A stretch of DNA of 64,000 nucleotides. Origin: Sphingomonas piscis. GTDB taxonomy: Bacteria; Pseudomonadota; Alphaproteobacteria; Sphingomonadales; Sphingomonadaceae. The DNA is taken from positions 1,488,001-1,552,000 of the forward strand of contig NZ_CP049869.1 of assembly GCF_011300455.1 (NCBI RefSeq), in the 5' to 3' direction. Positions 6,738-17,639 of this stretch are shown here, piece by piece. A model generated the notes under the pieces. It was given only the letters and a program-made list of their open reading frames with translations, was not told the DNA's origin and made no database searches. The translations under genes were made by a program, and so were the position numbers. Within the stretch, counting starts at the first letter, position 1; every line of letters starts with the position of its first letter.

Positions 6738-8840
6738 ATGTTCGTAATGCGTCGCCGTCGCCTTCTCTTGGCCGGCATTGCTCTTCTGTCTCCGTTTCCG
6801 GCGCTGGCGCAAACCGCACCGGCGACGGCGGATCCCGCCGTGGTCCCACCCCCTCAGGCGACCACGGCGGGTACCAAACGGGTCTATTCGCCCGCCGACT
6901 TCGCGCGCTATGCGCCGAAAAGCGCCTACGACATCCTGGTGCAGGTGCCGAGCTTCTCCATCAAGGAGGCAGAGCAGGAGCGCGGCCTCGGCCAAGCGTC
7001 GGAAAACGTGCTGATCAACGGGCAGCGCAGCGCAAACAAGGCCGGAGGCGGTGCCATCGACGAACTTCGCAAGACACCCGTTGCAAACGTGGAGCGGATC
7101 GAGATCGTCGACGCGGCAAGCCTCGGCATCGCCGGGCTTTCCGGACAGGTCGCTAACATCATCGTCAACCGAGGCGCGAAGGGCAGCGGGCAGTTCGAGT
7201 GGAACCCCGATATCCGCGCCCACTATACGAAGGCCAACCTGCTACAGGGCAACGTCAGCTATTCCGGCAAGTCGGGTCCGGTCGACTACACCCTTGCGGT
7301 AAAGAACGACACCGGACGCGGCGGCTTTGGCGGACCCATCCGTATCTACGAGCCTGACGGAACACTCCGCGAAGCGCGGGATGAAGTTTACCACGGCGAA
7401 AGCTCGCTGGTGACTTTCTCCGGCAAGTTTGGGCTCGACGGACCGGGCTCGTCGATCGGCAACCTGCTGCTGGCCTACACGCCTTATTGGGCGCCGTCGT
7501 TCCAAGGTTACCGCCGCACCCGCGCGGACGGGAAGGACGGCCGGGTAACAAATCGCACCAAGCTGTCTGGCTGGTACTACGACGTGAACGGCGACTATGA
7601 ATTTGCGCTTGGGCCAGGACGGCTGAAGCTCATCGGAGTCCGGCACTTCGATCATGAACCGATCATCAGCCGGCAACGTATTGAGCTGGACAGTGGCGCA
7701 CCAGACCAGCTCACTCGTTTCGACCGCGACTCGCGGATCGGCGAGACCGTTGCGCGCAGTGAGTACCGCTGGAAGACCGGCCGTAACGACTGGCAGGTGT
7801 CGCTCGAACGCGCGTTTAATTCTCTCGATCAGCGCGGAGCCTATTTCCAGTCCGATGCTGGCGGCGTCTTGCAGCCTGTCGATTTGCCCGGGCTTACCGG
7901 CAACGTTCAAGAAGTCCGCTATGAAGGCATCGTGACGCTCAGCCGTCCGCTCAGCCCCAAGCTCGACCTACAGGTCGACGGCGGTGGTGAAATCTCACGG
8001 CTTGAGCGCGTGGACGGCGACCTCCCCGCCCGCAAATTCTTCCGCCCCAAGGGAAGCATCACCCTGGGATGGCGGCCTGCGGCCGGCTGGGACGCAAGCC
8101 TGAAGCTTCGCCGCCGCGTCGGCCAAATCAGCTTCTACGACTTCCTCGATCAGCCGAACCTTCAGTCCGAGCGCGAGAATAGCGGCAACCCCGATCTGGT
8201 CCCGCCGCAAAGCTGGGAGCTCGAGACGGAAGTCGGGCGTGAGCTTGGCGCCTGGGGCAAGACCCGGCTCCGCGCCTATGCGCACCGCATCGACGACATC
8301 ATCGACGTTGTCCCGATCGGCGAAGACAGCGAGGGCGTCGGCAACTTGCCGCGCGCGACGCGTTTCGGTTTCGAAAGCGTCAGCACAATCCAGTTCGACC
8401 CGATCGGCTGGACCGGCGCCAAGCTCGATGCGACCTTCGGTGCCGAACGGACCCGGGTGAAAGACCCGCTCACGGGCGAAGACCGCTCTATCAGCGGTAC
8501 CCGCGACCGGTGGATGAACCTGCAACTGCGTCACGACATTCCGCGCAGCGATTGGGCATACGGCGGCAGCGTAAATTACGATCACTACACGCCATATTTC
8601 CGGCTGACGGAGGTCTATCGCAGCTGGGAAGGACCGTGGTGGTTTGGCGCTTTCGTCGAGAACAAGGACGTCATGGGCCTGACCGTCCGTGCCGAAGTGT
8701 CCAACATCTTCAACGCACGTCACCGCCTGGAGCGAGTGAATTACAGCGGTTACCGCGACGCCTTCCCGATCTCGAGCCGGCAGAGCAACAACCAGCTGAT
8801 CGGGCCGATCTTCGAACTGCTGGTGAAGGGGACCTTCTAG
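6738..8840 (+). CDS. TonB-dependent receptor
   Basis: A complete 700-residue outer-membrane receptor. The chosen ATG at 6738 has an AGGGGAG ribosome-binding site 6 nt upstream and gives a signal peptide (MFVMRRRRLLLAGIALL, cleaved after ALAQ). The plug domain (about 45-170) carries SAYDILVQVPSF, NVLINGQRSANK and VERIEIVDAAS; the last two are the classic plug core. The rest is a 22-strand-type barrel ending LLVKGTF with the terminal Phe. The sequence type is a sphingomonad-rich subgroup of unknown substrate. The stop overlaps the convergent GGDEF/EAL gene by 4 bp. It lies 104 bp downstream of the secreted repeat protein, with its own candidate control region in between. Confidence 0.93.
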   Translation: MFVMRRRRLLLAGIALLSPFPALAQTAPATADPAVVPPPQATTAGTKRVYSPADFARYAPKSAYDILVQVPSFSIKEAEQERGLGQASENVLINGQRSANKAGGGAIDELRKTPVANVERIEIVDAASLGIAGLSGQVANIIVNRGAKGSGQFEWNPDIRAHYTKANLLQGNVSYSGKSGPVDYTLAVKNDTGRGGFGGPIRIYEPDGTLREARDEVYHGESSLVTFSGKFGLDGPGSSIGNLLLAYTPYWAPSFQGYRRTRADGKDGRVTNRTKLSGWYYDVNGDYEFALGPGRLKLIGVRHFDHEPIISRQRIELDSGAPDQLTRFDRDSRIGETVARSEYRWKTGRNDWQVSLERAFNSLDQRGAYFQSDAGGVLQPVDLPGLTGNVQEVRYEGIVTLSRPLSPKLDLQVDGGGEISRLERVDGDLPARKFFRPKGSITLGWRPAAGWDASLKLRRRVGQISFYDFLDQPNLQSERENSGNPDLVPPQSWELETEVGRELGAWGKTRLRAYAHRIDDIIDVVPIGEDSEGVGNLPRATRFGFESVSTIQFDPIGWTGAKLDATFGAERTRVKDPLTGEDRSISGTRDRWMNLQLRHDIPRSDWAYGGSVNYDHYTPYFRLTEVYRSWEGPWWFGAFVENKDVMGLTVRAEVSNIFNARHRLERVNYSGYRDAFPISSRQSNNQLIGPIFELLVKGTF

Positions 8841-11170
8841 GCGATCATCCGCCGGGCGGAGAGGCCGAGCACCATTTCGTTGGCGCGCTCGAAGGAGAGC
8901 GGACGGCCGAAGAGATAGCCCTGGATGACGTCGCAGCCGAGTTCGCGCATGCGTTCGAAATCCTCGGCTGTTTCGACACCCTCGGCGGTGACCGTCATCC
9001 GGAAGCTCTTGGCGAGCTGGACGATCGACTGGATGATGGCGAGGTTTTCCGGACGCGTACCGGCCTCGCGAACGAAGCTGCCGTCGATCTTCAGCTTGTG
9101 GAACACGGCCTTGTTCAAATAGCCGATCGACGAATAGCCGGTGCCGAAATCGTCGAGCGCGATGCCGACACCGAGCTGCCGCAGGCGCTTGAGGACGTCG
9201 AGCGTGCTGCCCTTGTCGCCGAGGAAAATGCCTTCCGTGACCTCCAGCTCCAGGCGGTTGCCGGGAAGCTTGTAGCGCGCGAGGCATTGGCTGACGGTGT
9301 TGGGCAGCGCCGGCATGACGATCTGTTTGGGGCTGACGTTCAGGGCGACGGTGATAGGCTCCGGCCAGGACGCGGCAACGCGGCATGATTCTTCGATGAC
9401 CCACTCGCCGATCGAGGTCATCAGCCCGATTTCCTCGGCCACCGGGATGAAAACGTTGGGCGGGACGAAGCCGCGCTGCGGGTGGTTCCAGCGGATGAGC
9501 GCCTCGAAGCCGACGAGCTTCTGGTCCTTGGCTGCGACCAGCGGCTGAAAGACCAGGTGGAACTGCTTGGCGGCGACGGCCTGCCGCAGGTCGTTCTCGA
9601 ACCGGACGCGATCTTCCTGCTCCGACTGAAGCTCGGAGGAGAAATAGCGGGCAATGCCGCGGCCGGCGCCCTTGGCTTCGTAGAGCGCCAGATCGGCCTT
9701 GAGGATCAGGTCATCGACCGTCGCCCCATCGATCGGGCCGAAGGCACAACCGATCGACACGCCGATCCGGATTTCCGTCTGGTCGATGAGATAAGGTTCC
9801 TTGATCGCCACGATGATCCGGTCCGCAAGCTGCTCGACCTTGCGGCGGCTCTGCGCGTCGGTGATGACGATGGCGAACTCGTCGCCGCCCATTCGGCCGA
9901 CGTGGCCGTCGCCGGCGACTTCGTCGACCAGGCGCTTGGCGACCGCCTGCAGCACGGCATCGCCCTTGGGATGACCGAAGGTGTCGTTGACCGGCTTGAA
10001 GCCGTCCAGGTCGAGAAACATGATCGCACAGGGCACATTGCTGGTCGTCGCAGTGCGCAAGGATTCGCCGAGGAGTTGCCGCACCCGGCCCCGGTTCGGC
10101 AGTCCCGAGAGCACGTCGACATTGGCGAGGTGGCGGAGCCGTTCCTGGCTTTGACGGACCTCGGTAATGTCCGTGCCGACGCCGCGGAAGCCGTCGAACC
10201 GGCCCGCGGTATCGATAATCGGATCGCCGGCCATGGAGATCCATCGCGCGCCGCGGGCGGTCTGCACCTCCATCTCGAGTGAGGCGAACGGCACCTTTTC
10301 GAGCAGGCGGCGGCCAAGCTCGGCATTTCCGCCGAGCAGGGAGGGAAGGGAATGGCCGACCAGCTGACTCGCGGGACGGCCAAGCAGCGCCACCATCCGC
10401 GACGAGATGTAGGTCAGGCGATTGTCGGCATCGACCTGCCACAGCCAACCGACGCCGCGTTGCTCATATTCCTGGAGCAACAGGCTGGCGCTTTCGCTCT
10501 GGGTGCCGGCTTCGGCATTGGTCTTGAGCTGGTGAAAAGCCCAGCGCGCAACGGTGAGCACACCAAAGATCGCGACGCCCATGGTGAAGAGGATCGAGAG
10601 CATGTTCGGAACAGGAACGGCGGTGCCGCCGAGCAGCAGTGCACCGCACAGACCGACGGTAAAGGCGCTCATCCAGGCGATCGCGCAGGGCGGAACCACG
10701 ACCAATCCAAGACCGCCAATGGCAAGGCCGGCAATGATGGAGGCGGCAATCACCTGCGTGTCCGCGTCGACGGAGGTGAACAGGTAGATCGGCAGCGACA
10801 GCCACACTACCGCCCGAAGCAGGACTTCGCCGATCAGCTGCCATTGCGGTAGCTTTCTCCCCGAGCGGCCGACATGGGTGACGGCCTGCGTACGGGCGAT
10901 CTGCATCGCGAGGAGGTTGAGCCCGCCTACCGCGGCGAGCCAGCCGCCGATCCATGCGACGGGCGCCTTGTCCCACAGGGCCGCGGCGAGCATCGCGGAG
11001 GCGACTATGTTGGCGGCGGCGAAGAAGGGGGCGAGCTGGGCGCGCGAGATCAGCTGAACGTCGCGCAGCGGGGAGGCATCGTCCTTGCTTTCCGACGTGA
11101 CCGCCATCGACTCACCGTCGGGCAGCCGCGCCGCAATCATTCTCTTGTACCGATCCGGTGCCTCGTACAT
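8837..11170 (-). CDS. Membrane PAS-GGDEF-EAL cyclic-di-GMP enzyme
   Basis: A 777-residue bifunctional-type protein. An N-terminal membrane region with five or six helices (about 45-215) is followed by a PAS domain (about 238-340), a GGDEF domain and an EAL domain. The cyclase signature GGDEF is intact at 428-432. The inhibitory RxxD site is missing from its usual position just upstream. The phosphodiesterase domain keeps EAL at 556-558, a DDFGTGYSS loop, the KID motif and an AEGVET segment, so hydrolysis of c-di-GMP is plausible. The membrane region is probably a sensory input, and PAS may tune the output. The net activity cannot be predicted. Its 3' end overlaps the receptor gene tail to tail by 4 bp. 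Confidence 0.93.
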   Translation of the reverse strand: MYEAPDRYKRMIAARLPDGESMAVTSESKDDASPLRDVQLISRAQLAPFFAAANIVASAMLAAALWDKAPVAWIGGWLAAVGGLNLLAMQIARTQAVTHVGRSGRKLPQWQLIGEVLLRAVVWLSLPIYLFTSVDADTQVIAASIIAGLAIGGLGLVVVPPCAIAWMSAFTVGLCGALLLGGTAVPVPNMLSILFTMGVAIFGVLTVARWAFHQLKTNAEAGTQSESASLLLQEYEQRGVGWLWQVDADNRLTYISSRMVALLGRPASQLVGHSLPSLLGGNAELGRRLLEKVPFASLEMEVQTARGARWISMAGDPIIDTAGRFDGFRGVGTDITEVRQSQERLRHLANVDVLSGLPNRGRVRQLLGESLRTATTSNVPCAIMFLDLDGFKPVNDTFGHPKGDAVLQAVAKRLVDEVAGDGHVGRMGGDEFAIVITDAQSRRKVEQLADRIIVAIKEPYLIDQTEIRIGVSIGCAFGPIDGATVDDLILKADLALYEAKGAGRGIARYFSSELQSEQEDRVRFENDLRQAVAAKQFHLVFQPLVAAKDQKLVGFEALIRWNHPQRGFVPPNVFIPVAEEIGLMTSIGEWVIEESCRVAASWPEPITVALNVSPKQIVMPALPNTVSQCLARYKLPGNRLELEVTEGIFLGDKGSTLDVLKRLRQLGVGIALDDFGTGYSSIGYLNKAVFHKLKIDGSFVREAGTRPENLAIIQSIVQLAKSFRMTVTAEGVETAEDFERMRELGCDVIQGYLFGRPLSFERANEMVLGLSARRMIA

Positions 11171-11226
11171 CCGCGTCCCGCTCTCTGCTCCGGCTACCCG
11201 CTAGACCAGAGAGGGTTGAGACGGGG

Positions 11227-13176
11227 TTAAGGCTTTTGCGGCGCCGCCGCTGCTGCCGAGGAATTCAGCGCAAGCTTGTCCAGGTCGCGGGTGGTGATCG
11301 GATGGTAGCCCGCGCGTGCCGCTGCGTAGATTCGCGCCGCAATGGGCCGTCCCCATGAAGCGTCCTTCGCAAGCGCCTCGATCAGCGGCCGAACGAACTT
11401 CCGCCGCCCCTGTACTGTCAGGAACTGCTGCAGGCTCGGAACTGCCGGATCGTAGCGGTTGGCGACGGCAAGTTCGAGCCAGGCGAAGCGCACTTCCATG
11501 TTTCCGACCCGGTTGAGGCCGAGTCCCTGCTCAAGTGCATCGAGGCTGCTTGTCGGAAGCTTGCGGGGGAGCTTGTTAAGGAACCTCAGCCGCTCATCGG
11601 TGGTCCACCGTCCCCATGCAGCCGCGTCTGGCTTGCCGGAGAAGGATGCCACCGCTCGGTCGACCTCGGCAAAGGTTTGCGGATCGGGCTTGACCATATT
11701 GGCCGGAATGCCCGGCTCGGTCACCCAGCGATCGAGCTGCAGTTTACCCTCCAGCGACTTGTCGCCCTTGATCAGGTTTGCGCGCAGGTCGGCAAGGAAC
11801 ATCGCCGATGTAACCGGCTGGAAGCGATGCCGGTCGAACCAGCCCCGCATGAAGCTGTCGAACTTGTCGCGCCCGACTGTCGCCTCGATAGTGCGAAGAA
11901 ACTGCGCCCCTTTCTCATAGGCGATGTCGGTCAGTCCCTCGTCGGGATGCCGGCCTTTCAGGTCGATGTGGAGACGCGTGTCGGCACCTGCCGGGCCGCC
12001 CGCATCGGTAATCGCCTTGTTCATTCCGTCGACGCCCAGCGCGATCTGCTGCTTGGCGACCCGCGGCCCGTACAATGACTCGATGATTCGGGTCGTGGCG
12101 TAGGTCGTCGTCCCTTCGTTGAGCCAGAAATCCGCCCAAGTCGCATTGGTCGCAAGATTACCCGACCAGCTGTGGGCAAGTTCGTGCGCAACCAGGCTGA
12201 CCAGGCTCTTGTCGCCGGCAATGAAGGTTGGGGTCAGAAAGGTGAGGGTCGGGTTCTCCATGCCGCCAAACGGGAAGGAAGGCGGCAGGACCAGCATGTC
12301 GTAGCGTCCCCAGGCGTAGGGGCCGAACAGGCTTTCGGCGGCCGAGACCATCTTTTCGGTGTCGGCAAGTTCGCGTGCGGCGTTGTCCAGCATCGACGGC
12401 TCCGTCCAGACGCCGGTGCGCGGACCAAGCTCACGGAACGCCAAGTCGCCGACTGCAATCGCGATCATGTAGGGCGCCACCGAATGGTCCATCCGGAACT
12501 TGAAGATGCTTTCGCCGCCCTGGGTCATCGGCTGCTCGGCACGAGGCGCGCTCATCACCGCCGTCAGGCCCGCGGGCACGCGAACCGTCGCGTCCCACGT
12601 CTGGCGAATACCGGGTGAATCCTGGGTCGGGATCCAGGTTCGGTTCTCGATCGCCTGACCCTGGCTGAACAGGTAAGGCTGTTTCTTTCCGGCAGTCTGC
12701 GCCGGGGTCAGCCATTGCAGCGCGCCTGCGTCCGGGGCGCTGCGGTATTTGATGACGAGCCGGTCGGTGTCGGATCTCAGCGCGATTGCAAGCGGAGCGC
12801 CCAGGTTTGCATCGGACGCACCAACCTTGAACGGCAGGGGCTTGCCGTCCGCGTCGCTGATGCTTTCGATTTCCAGGCCTTTGTCGTCCAGGATGATCTT
12901 GCCGGCTTGCGGCGCCTTTTCGATGTCCAGGGTCGCCGTTCCCCCGACGCGCTTGGCCTGGAAATCGACATTGAGGTCCAGCGACACATGGGTGACCCGC
13001 GCCTCCAGCGGCCTGGCAAAGCTGTGGATGTCCACGGCGTCGGGGGTGGCCAGGACGGGCGCCACCGCATCGCGCTCCCCTGCGGCAGCCGCATTGTTCT
13101 GCTCATTGCCGCCCTGGTTGCAGGACATCAGCAATAGGCAAGCGGTCGCGGCGAGCGCATGGGAAATCTTGATCAT
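11227..13176 (-). CDS. M1 family aminopeptidase, lipoprotein
   Basis: A 649-residue zinc aminopeptidase of the M1 (LTA4 hydrolase-like) family. The N-terminus is a lipoprotein signal with a LLMSC lipobox, so it is probably anchored in the cell envelope. The exopeptidase motif GGMEN (about 304-308) and the zinc motif HELAHSW (about 331-337) with the downstream WLNEG glutamate give the HExxH-18-E arrangement. A C-terminal helical domain of LTA4-hydrolase type follows (about 500-630). It likely trims N-terminal residues from periplasmic peptides for nutrition. It is transcribed on its own, divergently from the sensor kinase gene; 111 bp separate the two starts and should contain both promoters. 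Confidence 0.92.
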   Translation of the reverse strand: MIKISHALAATACLLLMSCNQGGNEQNNAAAAGERDAVAPVLATPDAVDIHSFARPLEARVTHVSLDLNVDFQAKRVGGTATLDIEKAPQAGKIILDDKGLEIESISDADGKPLPFKVGASDANLGAPLAIALRSDTDRLVIKYRSAPDAGALQWLTPAQTAGKKQPYLFSQGQAIENRTWIPTQDSPGIRQTWDATVRVPAGLTAVMSAPRAEQPMTQGGESIFKFRMDHSVAPYMIAIAVGDLAFRELGPRTGVWTEPSMLDNAARELADTEKMVSAAESLFGPYAWGRYDMLVLPPSFPFGGMENPTLTFLTPTFIAGDKSLVSLVAHELAHSWSGNLATNATWADFWLNEGTTTYATTRIIESLYGPRVAKQQIALGVDGMNKAITDAGGPAGADTRLHIDLKGRHPDEGLTDIAYEKGAQFLRTIEATVGRDKFDSFMRGWFDRHRFQPVTSAMFLADLRANLIKGDKSLEGKLQLDRWVTEPGIPANMVKPDPQTFAEVDRAVASFSGKPDAAAWGRWTTDERLRFLNKLPRKLPTSSLDALEQGLGLNRVGNMEVRFAWLELAVANRYDPAVPSLQQFLTVQGRRKFVRPLIEALAKDASWGRPIAARIYAAARAGYHPITTRDLDKLALNSSAAAAAPQKP

Positions 13177-13287
13177 CGAGCATCCTCGTGCTGGCCTCGG
13201 TCACGATTGAGCAAAGTCGCCTCGCAATGAACGGAGCCTGTCTCTATATGACCCCAATGCATCAGTGGCGGCACCGAGGCTAGACGC

Positions 13288-14456
<1,169 letters not shown>

Positions 14457-14460
<4 letters not shown>

Positions 14461-15260
14461 GCATTCGGACCATCCTGGTCGATGACGAGCCGCTTGCCAC
14501 GCAAGGCCTGCAGCTTCGGCTGGAGGCGCACGACGACGTCGAGATCGTCGCAACCGCGTCCAACGGGCGCGAGGCGATCCGTGCCATCAAGACTCACAAG
14601 CCGGACCTCGTTTTTCTCGACATCCAGATGCCCGGCTTCGATGGGTTTTCCGTCATTCAGGGACTGATGGACGTGGAGCCGCCCTTGTTCGTGTTCGTTA
14701 CGGCCTACGGCGACCATGCGCTTCGTGCGTTCGAGGCCCAGGCGGTGGATTACCTCATGAAACCGGTGGAGGAGGACCGCCTCGCCGCCACTCTCGACCG
14801 GGTTCGCCAGCGCCTCAGCGAGCGCAAAGGTGCGGAGGAAGCGGAACGGCTCAAGGAGGCCCTGGTCGAACATGCGCCCGAGGCGGCGGAAGATTTCGCC
14901 GACGGGTCAAGCGACGCGCCTTCGGCCAACCGCTTCGAGAAGATGATCAACATCAAGGATCAAGGACAGATCTTCCGCGTCGACGTCGACACGATCGAAC
15001 GGATCGATGCCGCGGGCGATTACATGTGCATCCAAACCGGAGACAATACGCTGATCCTTCGCGAAACCATGAAGGATCTGGAAAAGCGCCTCGATCCCCG
15101 GCGCTTCCAGCGGGTCCACCGGTCGACCATCGTCAACCTGGATCTGGTCCGGCAGGTGAAGCCACACACCAATGGCGAATGCTTTCTGGTCCTGGACTCG
15201 GGGGCGCAGGTAAAGGTCAGCCGTTCCTACCGCGACGTGGTTGCGCGGTTCGTTCACTAG
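14457..15260 (+). CDS. LytTR-family response regulator
   Basis: A 267-residue regulator. The receiver domain (about 3-120) has the acidic pair in LVDDEP, the phospho-acceptor Asp in VFLDIQMPG and the conserved Lys in YLMKPV. A linker rich in Glu and Ala follows, then a LytTR DNA-binding domain (about 160-265) with INIKDQGQIFRV, GDYMCI, RVHRSTIVNL and KVSRSY. LytTR proteins bind direct repeats upstream of their targets. It overlaps the kinase gene by 4 bp, making a textbook LytS/LytTR pair. Targets are not evident from the window. Confidence 0.94.
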
Positions 15261-15355
15261 AATGCATCCCTGAAGGCCAAGATTTCACGCCGTCCATCGC
15301 CCGTGGACATGCGTTCAACCCGCTAAGAACGCGCCAGCAGACTGAAGGACACAAG

Positions 15356-15637
15356 GTGCCCCGACGCGTCAAAGATTATATCGAAATCAGCGAGTTCACT
15401 TCGCTGGATAAGCTTATCGCCTACCTCCAGACCATTCGCGACACCCTGCCGCCGGAGGCGGAGCCAGAGATGAAGGTGCGCGGCGACGAGGTGTTCGGAC
15501 GGAGGCTGACCATCTCCTACTTCCGTGAGCTGACGCCCGAAGAAGAGGAATGCGAGGCGCGTTATTCGCCGGCTGCACTGCCGGCCGACGATGACAAGAT
15601 CGATGAGCTGACCCGCAAGCTCGACCAGATCGGCTAG
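15356..15637 (+). CDS. Small conserved hypothetical protein
   Basis: A 93-residue soluble, acidic protein. GTG at 15356 is chosen because GAAGGA at 15344-15349 sits 6 nt upstream; the frame continues further upstream but only in antisense-like shadow of the LytTR gene. The protein opens with VKDYIEISEFTSLDKLIAYLQ, has a central MKVRGDEVFGRRLTISYFREL and ends with a helix (DDKIDELTRKLDQI). No known domain is recognised. It follows the response-regulator gene by 95 bp on the same strand and may be co-transcribed. Confidence 0.7.
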   Translation: MPRRVKDYIEISEFTSLDKLIAYLQTIRDTLPPEAEPEMKVRGDEVFGRRLTISYFRELTPEEEECEARYSPAALPADDDKIDELTRKLDQIG

Positions 15638-15679
15638 CTCTCGCCCGGTTGCAAGGCGCTTTCGGCGCCTGCTATCGCG

Positions 15680-16444
15680 GTGGCCATGGACAAGCAGACT
15701 CAAGCCAAACGGTTCGAGACCTTCCGTGCCTTGCATGTGCCGGGGTCGCCCGTCGTGCTTTACAACATTTGGGACGTCGGCAGCGCGCAGGCCGTTGCCC
15801 GTGCTGGCGCCAGGGCGCTTGCAACGGGCAGCCACCCGGTGGCGGACGCCCACGGCTTTGCCGATGGGCAAGGCGTGCCGACCGACTTCGCATTCGCCAA
15901 TGCCGCCCGGATCGTGCAGGCGGTCGACCTGCCGCTCAGCGTCGACTTCGAGGGCGCTTACTCCGACGATCCGGAGAAGGGCGCTCACAATGTCGCTTTG
16001 CTTGCGCAAACCGGGGCGGTCGGCTGCAATTTCGAAGACCAGGTGATCGGCGGCGAGGGCGTTCACCCGTTGAAAGCACAGGCGAAGCGGATTGAGGCGA
16101 TCCGCCGCGCTGTTGGCGACCAATTCTTCATCAACGCGCGCACGGACCTGTTCCTGAAGACCTCCACGCATGACGAGGCTTTGGTCGACGAGGTGATCGA
16201 GCGGGGACGGGCGTTCGCCGACGCCGGCGCAAGCGGCTTCTTCGTCCCGCGGCTGGCGGACCTTCGGCAGGTCGAACGCGTCGTTAAGGCCGTGCCCCTA
16301 CCTTTGAACCTGATCGCCTTCCCGGGCGCTCCAGCCAAATCGGACTGGGCGAATTCAGGTGTCGCCCGGATCAGTCATGGGCCGTTTCCTCACCGCGCGC
16401 TGATGGCCAAGTTGGAAGAAGCCGCGCGGGACGCGATCAGCTGA
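15680..16444 (+). CDS. Isocitrate lyase/PEP mutase family protein
   Basis: A 254-residue TIM-barrel enzyme of the PEP mutase/isocitrate lyase superfamily. VVLYNIWDVGSAQ near residue 28, SVDFEGAYSDDP near 90 (metal-binding acidic residues), VGCNFEDQV near 115 and FINARTDLF near 152 are the family's conserved barrel motifs. The catalytic Cys loop of true isocitrate lyases is not seen, so it is more likely a short carboxy-phosphonoenolpyruvate mutase or oxaloacetate decarboxylase-like enzyme. The substrate is unknown. Start options are GTG 15680 or ATG 15686. The 3' end overlaps the convergent ABC permease gene by 8 bp. Confidence 0.88.
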   Translation: MAMDKQTQAKRFETFRALHVPGSPVVLYNIWDVGSAQAVARAGARALATGSHPVADAHGFADGQGVPTDFAFANAARIVQAVDLPLSVDFEGAYSDDPEKGAHNVALLAQTGAVGCNFEDQVIGGEGVHPLKAQAKRIEAIRRAVGDQFFINARTDLFLKTSTHDEALVDEVIERGRAFADAGASGFFVPRLADLRQVERVVKAVPLPLNLIAFPGAPAKSDWANSGVARISHGPFPHRALMAKLEEAARDAIS

Positions 16445-17639
16445 CGGCCGCGCGCCGCCGCCGCCCCGGCTTCGGGCCGGATTTCAGCACCCTGCTGCGG
16501 AAGAAACCGGCGCCCCAGCGAAGGATCAGCGCCACCCACACCGTCTGCCAGGCCAGCGCCAACAGATGCGGCCACAGCTCCGGCAGCTCCGCCGCACGGG
16601 CGAGCATCACCAGCGGCGAGGAGAAAGGGAAGATCGCGGCGCCAATGCCGAGCGCACTGCCATAATTGCCGATCGTGGCGGTCGCCAGGCCGAAGATCAG
16701 CACCTGAAGGATGGTGACCGGCATGGAAATGGTCTGCACCTCCCGCGGCGTGCTCGCCTGAGCGCCAATGCTGAGGAACAGGGCGCCGAGGAGCAGATAG
16801 TTCATTGCGAAATACAGCACGCCAAGCAGACCGAACAGCGCCCAGCCCACTGCCGGGTCGGGCAGGGCCTCGAGACCTCGTTGCGTACCCACGGAGACGA
16901 TCGCCACCCCAAGACCGGTCCAGACCATGATGCCGATCACCGACGCGGCGAGCATCGCGAACAATTTCCCCAAGAACATTGCGTCTATGGGAATGGCGGC
17001 GGCGATCACCTCGATGATCTTGTTCGATTTCTCCTCGATCACTTGGGACAGCAGCATGCCGGCGAGCAGGATCGTCAGGAAGAAGAGAATGAACTGACCG
17101 GCATGCGCCGTGGCCGAGCGGGCGCTGGCGAGCTTGCCCGACGAATCGCCTGTCTCCACCACTTGGATGGCCGGTAGTGGGTCAACGGGGACGCGCCGAG
17201 CCGCCTGTAGGACGAGTTGAAGCTTTCGCGATATGCTTCCGTCGGCGGAAACCGCACCGGTCAGGGTAGGCCGTTCGTTGGTGGTTGAGAGCACTGCCAA
17301 AATCGGCGGGTTGCCCGAGGTCAGGAGCTTGGCCGACTGCTGCGCCGGTTCCCCTTGCGGATCGAATCGGATCAGCTTCGGGAGATCATTTTCGCCGAGA
17401 GCCTGTTCGAGGCGGCGATGAGCCTCATTGATGGGCGCGAAGTCTGACGGCGTCGCAATGACGCCCACCGTTGGGCGCCCCTCCCGCTCGGCGGTTGAAG
17501 CGCCAATCCCGGCGAACACGCCACTGATCAAAAGCGGCAAGAGCGGACCGATTAGAAAGAAGATGAACGCCTTGGACAACACCGTCGCGGCGAAGTCACG
17601 GCGGAAGATGACCAGTGCGGCGCGGACAGTTCGGATCAT
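16437..17639 (-). CDS. ABC-2 type transporter permease (NatB-like)
   Basis: A 400-residue permease. One transmembrane helix lies near the N-terminus (after IFRRDFAATVLSKAFIFFLIG), a large extracytoplasmic domain follows (about 50-175), then about five helices to the C-terminus, with the EEKSNKIIEVI motif typical of NatB/ABC-2 exporters near 195. The start at 17639 gives an ATGA overlap with the ATPase gene; a longer reading upstream is only the shadow of the ATPase. With the partner it should form an exporter of sodium, a drug or a polypeptide, but the substrate cannot be told. The C-terminus is very basic (KPGRRRRAA). Confidence 0.9.
   Translation of the reverse strand: MIRTVRAALVIFRRDFAATVLSKAFIFFLIGPLLPLLISGVFAGIGASTAEREGRPTVGVIATPSDFAPINEAHRRLEQALGENDLPKLIRFDPQGEPAQQSAKLLTSGNPPILAVLSTTNERPTLTGAVSADGSISRKLQLVLQAARRVPVDPLPAIQVVETGDSSGKLASARSATAHAGQFILFFLTILLAGMLLSQVIEEKSNKIIEVIAAAIPIDAMFLGKLFAMLAASVIGIMVWTGLGVAIVSVGTQRGLEALPDPAVGWALFGLLGVLYFAMNYLLLGALFLSIGAQASTPREVQTISMPVTILQVLIFGLATATIGNYGSALGIGAAIFPFSSPLVMLARAAELPELWPHLLALAWQTVWVALILRWGAGFFRSRVLKSGPKPGRRRRAAVS

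Noticed and set aside
7995..9404. 469-residue minus-strand open frame spanning the receptor and GGDEF/EAL genes
   Set aside because: It is antisense to the well-supported receptor and out of frame with the GGDEF/EAL gene, with no family signature and a shadow-type Arg/His composition.
15026..15355. Extended N-terminus of the small protein at 15356-15637
   Set aside because: The upstream part lies inside the LytTR gene in another frame, and a good ribosome-binding site precedes GTG 15356.
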